Below are positions 39,497 to 44,822 of a stretch of 44,822 nt of DNA, one piece after another (the first letter of the stretch is position 1; each line of letters starts with the position of its first letter). A program made the translations under genes and the position numbers. The notes under the pieces were generated by a model that saw nothing but the letters and a program-made list of their open reading frames with translations, was not told the DNA's origin and did no database searches. This DNA comes from DAOTUB01 sp034437455 (GTDB taxonomy: Bacteria > Chloroflexota > Anaerolineae > B4-G1): assembly GCA_034437455.1 (NCBI GenBank), contig DAOTUB010000030.1, positions 1 through 44,822 on the forward strand, in the 5' to 3' direction.

Positions 39497-40828
39497 CTAT
39501 CTACTCATCTGCAACGCCGCCAGCCCCACAGGCAACAGCACCAGCAGGCAAACGATAGCCCACAAGGCAATGGCTCGTTCGGTGGACAGTCTCTCCCCGA
39601 CAGCAAGCTCCGTAGCTCCGTCGTGTTCGGGAACAAGCCGCCGCGAGAGCACACGCATCCCCACCCACAGCGCCGCCCCCTCCAATGCGACTAGCGCCAG
39701 CATCCCCACCGCGATACTGATCCCCATCACGTCAGCCTCCCAGGATTCTGGCCCAAAGAAAGCCGCGCCCGATAGCGCCATCCAGAACATCAGCCCGCCG
39801 TTCCACAGCGCGTGCTGTCCCACCGCCAATCCGAATCCACCGATCCAGCCTCGACCGGCTCCAGGTTTTCGGTTCAGGACGGCGTGCCAGGCCAGGGCGG
39901 TCAGACCAGCGCCCAGCGGATGGACCGCGGCGCCCAACGCGCGCACCGTAAGGATGCCTCCCCAATACTCTCCGCCAAAGAGCGCGTAGAGGACGTTCTC
40001 CAACGCGGCGAAACCCGCCCCCGCCGCAGCGCCCAGCAGGAAAGCCTCGCGCCGGGATTCCAACCCCCGCAGCAGCGGCAGCACGACCAGCGGCTTGACG
40101 AACTCTTCGACCAGCGGCGCGACGAGCGCCAGTTCGAGCAACGTGAGGAGAAAGCCGGGCGAGGTGAGAGCGCGAGCGACCTCGCCCCCGGTCAGCAGTT
40201 CGAACAGTTGCTCAAAGGCGTCCAGCACCGGCTCGCCCAGGTCGAGCAGCAGCCAGACGATGGTAAAAGGCGCGAGAATCTCCAGCAGGATGGCGAGCAA
40301 TACAGAGACGGTCGCTCCGGCAGAAAAGGCCACGCCCATCCGCCGCCAGGTCAGCCAGCCGGGGCGATCCTCGACCGCCCAGACCACGGCGGCCAGCGGC
40401 GGCAGCGCAGCGGCGGCGACAATGAACCACGGGGCCAGCAACGGGGCAACGCCCTTGATCTGCCAAAGGCCGAAACCGGTCGCCAACGCCAGGACAAAAC
40501 CGCCGATCATTCCCCACAGCGGCGGCAAGCGCAGCCGCCCCGACGGCTTTCCGGCCAACGCTCTTTCGCTCTGAAAGAGCATCGTTCCGCCGCAGACCAG
40601 CCCCACGGCCATCAGGGCGGCCGTCGCCAGGCCAGAGGCGCGTGTGCCTGGGTCATCATACCCCATCGCCGAACTCACCAGGCAGCAGAAACCCAGGAAC
40701 AGCGGCACTTCTGGCAGAAACAGAAGCGTGCCCCAGAGGATCACCAGTACCTTCGCCCATCGCTCCACCTCTCGCGGCGGCGTCCTGGGAATCTCGAATC
40801 TCTGCTCGCTGCTCTCCAATTCTGTCAC
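39497..40828 (-). CDS. PrsW-family intramembrane protease-like protein
   Basis: A 443-residue polytopic membrane protein starting at GTG 40826-40828, overlapping the upstream TGA as GTGA with GGAGGAGTGGGA in front. About ten membrane helices. Family motifs are LVEEFVKPLVVLPLL, AAGAGFAALENVLYALF and AVHPLGAGLTALAWHAVL, which carry the conserved Glu, Glu-Asn and His residues of PrsW/CAAX-type intramembrane metalloproteases. In Bacillus PrsW senses antimicrobial peptides by cleaving an anti-sigma factor; no sigma/anti-sigma pair is seen here. Translational coupling to the giant membrane protein upstream suggests a joint role. Confidence 0.87.
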   Translation of the reverse strand: MTELESSEQRFEIPRTPPREVERWAKVLVILWGTLLFLPEVPLFLGFCCLVSSAMGYDDPGTRASGLATAALMAVGLVCGGTMLFQSERALAGKPSGRLRLPPLWGMIGGFVLALATGFGLWQIKGVAPLLAPWFIVAAAALPPLAAVVWAVEDRPGWLTWRRMGVAFSAGATVSVLLAILLEILAPFTIVWLLLDLGEPVLDAFEQLFELLTGGEVARALTSPGFLLTLLELALVAPLVEEFVKPLVVLPLLRGLESRREAFLLGAAAGAGFAALENVLYALFGGEYWGGILTVRALGAAVHPLGAGLTALAWHAVLNRKPGAGRGWIGGFGLAVGQHALWNGGLMFWMALSGAAFFGPESWEADVMGISIAVGMLALVALEGAALWVGMRVLSRRLVPEHDGATELAVGERLSTERAIALWAIVCLLVLLPVGLAALQMSR

Positions 40829-43800
40829 TCCCACTCCTCCAACTGCTTCCACAGTTCCGGCGAAACCTGCTTGATTTTCTCCAGGTTGCGTTCGATCAGA
40901 ATGACGACCAACATGATGACCAATCCGGGAGCGCCAAAGGCGATAAAGGCGTTGGCCGAGAATAACTGTTTGACCAACTGTCCCCCCACGGCCGTCACCA
41001 CGCCGACGACGCCAAAGTAGAGAAAGCGCCGTTGCCGCCGCGCGCTGCCCCACCAGACGAGGAACAGGCTCTCGGCCCCCATCAGCAGCGCGTAGGGCCA
41101 GCCGTACCGCTCGGCCAGCGATTGGTAGAAGGAGGAACCTAGCAGCAGAAGCAGTGCAGCCCGGTCGATCCAGCGCGCCATCCGCTTGCGACCCTGTCGC
41201 CACTCCAGGTAGCCCACGCCCAGGAGATAGAGACCCGCCGGGATGGCGTACCACTGCACCTCGCGCAGGTTCCGAACCAGGAACCACTCCAGGCTCCAGG
41301 CACACAACAGGATCGCCACCGCGCCGTACCCCCGCCAGTACCAGCGTCGCACCAGGGCCGCCGCCAGGTAGAGCAAGCCTACAAGCGCCAACACTCCCAC
41401 GGCCATCTGCACGATCGCTACGTCACCGGAAGCCATCAGTGGACGACCGAGGAAGAGCGACCGGAACAGCCAGCCCCAGATTCTCACTCCCACCACCAGC
41501 ATGTCCAAAACAGCCATTGCCGAAACGACCAATCCCGCCTGCTCCAACGGGCGCTCCAACACCTGTAGTAGAGCAAGCTTTCCAGCTTGCACGCGCCGCC
41601 GGGCATACTCCAACCCGTACCCAACCAGGCCATACCCCAACGCCAGTAACGCCAGCGCCCCAGGTACATCGACGAGGGATGCTTCCACCCAGACCAACCG
41701 CTGAGCGACAGCCAGAAAACCCAATCCGGCGGGCAGATAGGGCAACGTGGGGTGCGCCCAGACCACGGCGAGCACGACGAGCAGCAGCGCGTGGACCAGG
41801 CTAACGAGCGTACCGGGCTGCGCGCGCGTGACGGATACGATCTGCACCACCAGCAAATCGAGCGCCAGCAGCCAGTAGAGCGGGCGTGACCATCTCCCCC
41901 CCCCAGCCCCCCCCAATGGGGGGGGAGAGGGGGGGGAGCCTTCGCCGCGCTTCCGCTCGATCCACAGTCCAACGGCGGCGGTGGCGATGAGAACAGGCAA
42001 AAAGGCGAACGCCCACCAGGCCAGGAATCCTAGCCGCTCTACCCACGCCTGGGATAAACCAAGGAACCCTTCGGCGGCAGCCCAGATCGCAGCCAGCGCG
42101 GCGGCCTGCGCCGTGGCGACGGCGACCAGCAGCCAGCCTCGCAATCGGAAACGAGCCACTGCCAGGCCGTAGGCAACGGCGGCCAATACCAACGTCACCA
42201 TCAACCGGACGGGATGCGCCGACGAGAGGCCCGCTCCCACCAACGCACCCAGGTAGCCCATCCCATACAGCGGCAACCCCCACCAATCGGTCAAGCGGCG
42301 GGCGGCCTCTGGGAACCAGTGTCCGGGCTGGCTCCAGGGAAAATCGCGGGGCGCACCCAGGAAACGGTCGAGCAGGTGGGCGACCGCCAGCGCGACGACG
42401 ATGCCAGGCCACAGAGCCAGCCCATAATCGGCAGGCGCGATCCAGGCGATGCGATCCAGGAGGACGGCGTAGGGCACGGCAGAGAGGGCAGCGGCAGGCG
42501 TCAGCAACAACGGCTCTCGCAACCAGGCGGCAGAGATGGCGTAGATGAGCGCCGCCCCGCCGTAGGCCCAGAAAGCAGCGCTCTGATCGTAACTGGAGAC
42601 AGGTAGCCCCAGCGCGACGATGGCGTAAGCGGCGGCCATCAATGGCGTGGCGTAATCCCGCCCCCCCCTAGCCCCCCCCAATGGGGGGGGAAACCTTTGT
42701 TCATCCTGCCCATCTCCACAAAGCAGCCTTTCCTCCCCTCCCGTTGGGGGGGGAATGAGGGGGGGGAGACGGCGCAGCGCCCAGGATTGTATCAGGTAGA
42801 TCGCTCCCAGCCCAATGAGCCACCAGCCTCGCTGGTGCGGGTTCGAGTCGGCCCCGGTCAGCGCCAGCAGCAGGGCGGCGGGAGGAAGCGCGGCGGCGGG
42901 ATAGATCCACAGCGGCTCGCGCAATAGCCGCGCCGAGACGAGCGCCAGCACCGCGTCGAAGATCAGTGCCAACGTCAACAACGGCTGCTCGTAACTCACT
43001 AGCATCGTGCCCGCGATGGCGCAGCCGTAGCTGGAGAGGTAGGCCGGTAATGCGTCGGCGGGGTCAACGTGGCGCAGGCGGCGGGCGACGAAAAAGGCGA
43101 GCGGCGAGAACATCAGGAGCAGCAGGCCAAAGTGGGCGTGAGGCAACCACGGCTTTTGCCAGGCCAGCAGGTAGACCAACCACACGGGTGTCAGGAACGC
43201 GACGGGATAGATGAAACGAGCGGCGGCCAAGTCAGTACGTCCTCGACGGTGGTCGGTGATGGCGGCCAGGGCGTAGAAGGCCGCTCCCAGCCCAAACGTG
43301 GCGCTCGATGTGGACGCATCGCCCGCGCCCCATAGCAGCGCGAAGGGAAGCAGGACGTGAGCGGTGACGCGCAGCGGTCTCCCGTACTGCTCGCTGGCCA
43401 ATCTATCGAGCAGTAGGCCAGCGGACATCAGCCCCCAGGCGAGCACGGCCCAGGCCAGCGCGTAGCGAGTCGCGGGCGGCGAAATCCAGACGTACCAACC
43501 CCGGTGGGTCAACAACGTCCAGGGCGCAAAGAGCAGCGGCGCGGCCAGCCAGAGGAAAAGCGGGCGGATGGGAGCCATCCGGGTGCGGAACAAGCGCGCC
43601 GAGACCGCGTACAGCGCGACGATCAGCAGCAAGCCGACGATGGCCCAATCCTCGCGCACCGGCCCGCCGCCCAGGAGCAGCAGGTTGCGCACCAGCGCGA
43701 GCATCACCGCGCCGCCCGAGACAGCCCATCCCGCGATCAGCAGCGGCCGGCGGTAGAGCGGCCAGGCTTTGCGGGGCAACGAATGTCGCTCGCGGAGCGC

Positions 43801-44822
43801 GTGCAGCGTTCGCTCGGCCAGGACGTAGACGATAGCAAGCAGCGCGGCCTTGGCGGCGGAGGAGCCGCGCCCCTGGCTGTAGACGGTGGCAACCAGCCCT
43901 CCAGCGACGACGCCCAGCCAGGCAGCCACGTGTCCCGGGATTTCCCTCTCCTGATGCCAGGCCGCCAAGCCATACGTCACGCCCAGCACCAGTTGGCCGC
44001 CAGCGGCCCACAGCCGGGCGGGGTCGGTCCAGGAGACGCCCCAGGCGACGCGGTTCCACAGGCCGCCGAATCCCCAGAATAAAGCAACGATAGCCACGAC
44101 GTGCGCCGCGCCTCGAAGTGGCATCAGGAAATCGGCCTCGACTTGCCGCCGTCGCTCCAGCCAGAGGGAGCCGAGCAGGTAGGCGGCGGGCACCAGCGTC
44201 AGCGAGGCTGCCAGCGGGTCGAGGGAGAGATTCAGGTGCGCGAGGGCCAGGATGTAGCCGAAGGGAAACGTGAACCCACCCACAGGCAACCACCAACGCT
44301 GGCGAAAGAGGCGAGCGTAGAAAAAGTAAAGCGCCGCCCCACTCAGTAGTGTGATAGCCAGAAGTGGACGGTCGTAGTAGCTACGAGCAACGACGATGCC
44401 GATCACGCTGGACAAGAAGCTGGCCGTGTACCACGGCAAGCCGTATGCTTGCTCGTGACGCGCCAGCCTGCGGCCCAACCCGACGAGAATCCACGCCAGG
44501 GCCGCGAAACCTACCCCTAGCCAGGCGTCGGTCGGGCGCACGTTCTGGGTCCAGGCCAGCCAGAACCAGGCGAGCGTTGGAAGCGCCATGCTCCAGTGGA
44601 GGACGCTCCGGCGCAGCGGTCCCGCCAGGCGCAGCAGTTGGTGCAGGCCAGGGTGCTCCTCCTCGCCCTGGTGAGCCAGCCGGGCCGCCCACGCCGAGAG
44701 CGCGATCCAGTTGAATAGCGCATAGGCCATCAACCCCCGGTCGAGCGCCAGCAGCGGCGGCAGGAACGAGAGCAGCACCGCGCCACATCCCGCGACGTAG
44801 AGCAGCGGGGTGTACCGCCCCG
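40825..44822 (-). CDS. Giant polytopic membrane protein, N-terminus beyond window
   Basis: At least 1,331 codons; the frame is still open at the right edge (a GTG at 44778 is internal because in-frame codons continue before it). The chain is almost entirely hydrophobic helices, probably 30 or more, arranged in loosely similar blocks (recurring 'LLREPL...PAAAL', 'AAFYALAA', 'LLL..G'). It has no catalytic motif I can name. It resembles the SCO7613-type large membrane proteins of actinobacteria and Chloroflexota, a weak similarity. Two Pro/Gly-rich inserts (SPPSPPPLGGAGGGR and LPPLIPPPTGGEER...FPPPLGGARGGR) are translated palindromic elements and sit in loops. The C-terminus (QLEEWE) runs into the PrsW-like start by GTGA overlap. 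Function unknown; a scaffold or sensor for the protease is one inference. Confidence 0.8.
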   Translation of the reverse strand, partial: GRYTPLLYVAGCGAVLLSFLPPLLALDRGLMAYALFNWIALSAWAARLAHQGEEEHPGLHQLLRLAGPLRRSVLHWSMALPTLAWFWLAWTQNVRPTDAWLGVGFAALAWILVGLGRRLARHEQAYGLPWYTASFLSSVIGIVVARSYYDRPLLAITLLSGAALYFFYARLFRQRWWLPVGGFTFPFGYILALAHLNLSLDPLAASLTLVPAAYLLGSLWLERRRQVEADFLMPLRGAAHVVAIVALFWGFGGLWNRVAWGVSWTDPARLWAAGGQLVLGVTYGLAAWHQEREIPGHVAAWLGVVAGGLVATVYSQGRGSSAAKAALLAIVYVLAERTLHALRERHSLPRKAWPLYRRPLLIAGWAVSGGAVMLALVRNLLLLGGGPVREDWAIVGLLLIVALYAVSARLFRTRMAPIRPLFLWLAAPLLFAPWTLLTHRGWYVWISPPATRYALAWAVLAWGLMSAGLLLDRLASEQYGRPLRVTAHVLLPFALLWGAGDASTSSATFGLGAAFYALAAITDHRRGRTDLAAARFIYPVAFLTPVWLVYLLAWQKPWLPHAHFGLLLLMFSPLAFFVARRLRHVDPADALPAYLSSYGCAIAGTMLVSYEQPLLTLALIFDAVLALVSARLLREPLWIYPAAALPPAALLLALTGADSNPHQRGWWLIGLGAIYLIQSWALRRLPPLIPPPTGGEERLLCGDGQDEQRFPPPLGGARGGRDYATPLMAAAYAIVALGLPVSSYDQSAAFWAYGGAALIYAISAAWLREPLLLTPAAALSAVPYAVLLDRIAWIAPADYGLALWPGIVVALAVAHLLDRFLGAPRDFPWSQPGHWFPEAARRLTDWWGLPLYGMGYLGALVGAGLSSAHPVRLMVTLVLAAVAYGLAVARFRLRGWLLVAVATAQAAALAAIWAAAEGFLGLSQAWVERLGFLAWWAFAFLPVLIATAAVGLWIERKRGEGSPPSPPPLGGAGGGRWSRPLYWLLALDLLVVQIVSVTRAQPGTLVSLVHALLLVVLAVVWAHPTLPYLPAGLGFLAVAQRLVWVEASLVDVPGALALLALGYGLVGYGLEYARRRVQAGKLALLQVLERPLEQAGLVVSAMAVLDMLVVGVRIWGWLFRSLFLGRPLMASGDVAIVQMAVGVLALVGLLYLAAALVRRWYWRGYGAVAILLCAWSLEWFLVRNLREVQWYAIPAGLYLLGVGYLEWRQGRKRMARWIDRAALLLLLGSSFYQSLAERYGWPYALLMGAESLFLVWWGSARRQRRFLYFGVVGVVTAVGGQLVKQLFSANAFIAFGAPGLVIMLVVILIERNLEKIKQVSPELWKQLEEWE
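41573..41590. repeat. REP-like hairpin inside coding sequence (TGTAG...TTTCCA)
   Basis: TGTAGTAGA then GCAAGC (41573-41578), loop TTTCCA, GCTTGC (41585-41590). The TGTAG lead and TTTCCA loop match one half of the element at 37017-37073. It is translated in frame within the giant membrane protein. Confidence 0.5.
41893..41938. repeat. GC-rich palindromic element, half copy, in frame
   Basis: A C8-9/AG/C8/AAT/G8-9/AGA/GG-run tract that encodes SPPSPPPLGGAGGGR on the minus strand. It closely matches the left arm of the element at 42659-42769. Confidence 0.65.
42659..42769. repeat. MITE-like palindromic insertion translated in frame
   Basis: About 111 bp (37 codons). The left arm (42659-42693: C-run, TAG, C8, AATG8, AAA) and right arm (42731-42769: TTTCCTCCCC, CGTTG8, AATGAG7) are imperfect inverted repeats of about 33 bp. 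Between them CTTTGT (about 42695-42700) pairs with ACAAAG (about 42718-42723). It looks like a small non-autonomous element that inserted in a loop of the membrane protein without breaking the frame. Confidence 0.65.

Noticed and set aside
39812..41020. 402-codon plus-strand frame over the PrsW-like gene
   Set aside because: Gln/Arg/His-rich composition opposite a clear membrane protein; a shadow frame.
39497..41305. 602-codon version of the PrsW-like gene
   Set aside because: The first 159 codons are an antisense-like shadow of the membrane-protein gene. The GTG at 40828 has the GTGA overlap and ribosome site, and the membrane protein begins there.

Overview
The window is a bacterial chromosomal segment, roughly 58-60% G+C by eye. 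I infer a Chloroflexota (Anaerolineae-like) host. The reasons are long Thr-Pro 'TPTPT' linkers in surface proteins, frequent GTG/TTG starts with strong GGAGG sites, paired ArsA-type ATPases, LysM/L,D-transpeptidase envelope genes, a PIN-TRAM/cysS/rlmB block, and GC-rich palindromic elements that also sit inside genes. No rRNA, tRNA, CRISPR array, transposase or phage gene was seen.

Layout. (1) 1-9837, minus strand: a phospho-signalling island. Read from its promoter it holds a pseudokinase, a SIR2-like/PP2C fusion, a secreted-VWA/TM/FHA protein, a membrane Ser/Thr kinase with a Thr-Pro stalk, and a secreted protein with four PPC-type and at least two InlB-type repeats that runs off the left edge. 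(2) 10010-17672: envelope and housekeeping genes. These are a LysM-YkuD protein, a PlsC-like acyltransferase, a TPR protein, a pair of ArsA/Get3-like ATPases preceded by a pair of small paralogous proteins, and CstA. (3) 17806-19971: a SurA-like/peroxiredoxin fusion whose peroxidatic position is an in-frame UGA (candidate selenocysteine), divergent from an ATC-hydrolase-like gene. (4) 19975-24626: ftsK, a DUF4332 helix-hairpin-helix gene, a universal stress gene and radA. (5) 24802-38430: a VIT-VWA surface protein, then a leader RNA with promoter and attenuator-like terminator, PIN-TRAM, cysS, rlmB, a YbhN-like flippase-type protein, an FAD oxidoreductase, cinA, a lytic transglycosylase, an MFS transporter and two hypothetical genes. 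(6) 38530-39290: a UPF0175/DUF3368 toxin-antitoxin pair flanked by two copies of the 5' end of a neighbouring gene. (7) 39497-44822: a PrsW-like protease translationally coupled to a giant polytopic membrane protein that leaves the right edge and carries in-frame palindromic insertions.

The most notable points are the UGA at the peroxidatic-Cys position (17806-19002); the SIR2-PP2C fusion inside a kinase/pseudokinase/VWA-FHA island, which recalls TerY-P triads and T6SS threonine-phosphorylation modules; the two ArsA-like ATPases with complementary losses in their switch motifs; the attenuator-like leader before PIN-TRAM-cysS-rlmB; and several families of small palindromic elements. No search or folding program was run. 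Family calls come from motifs read by eye, and residue numbers are counted by hand.
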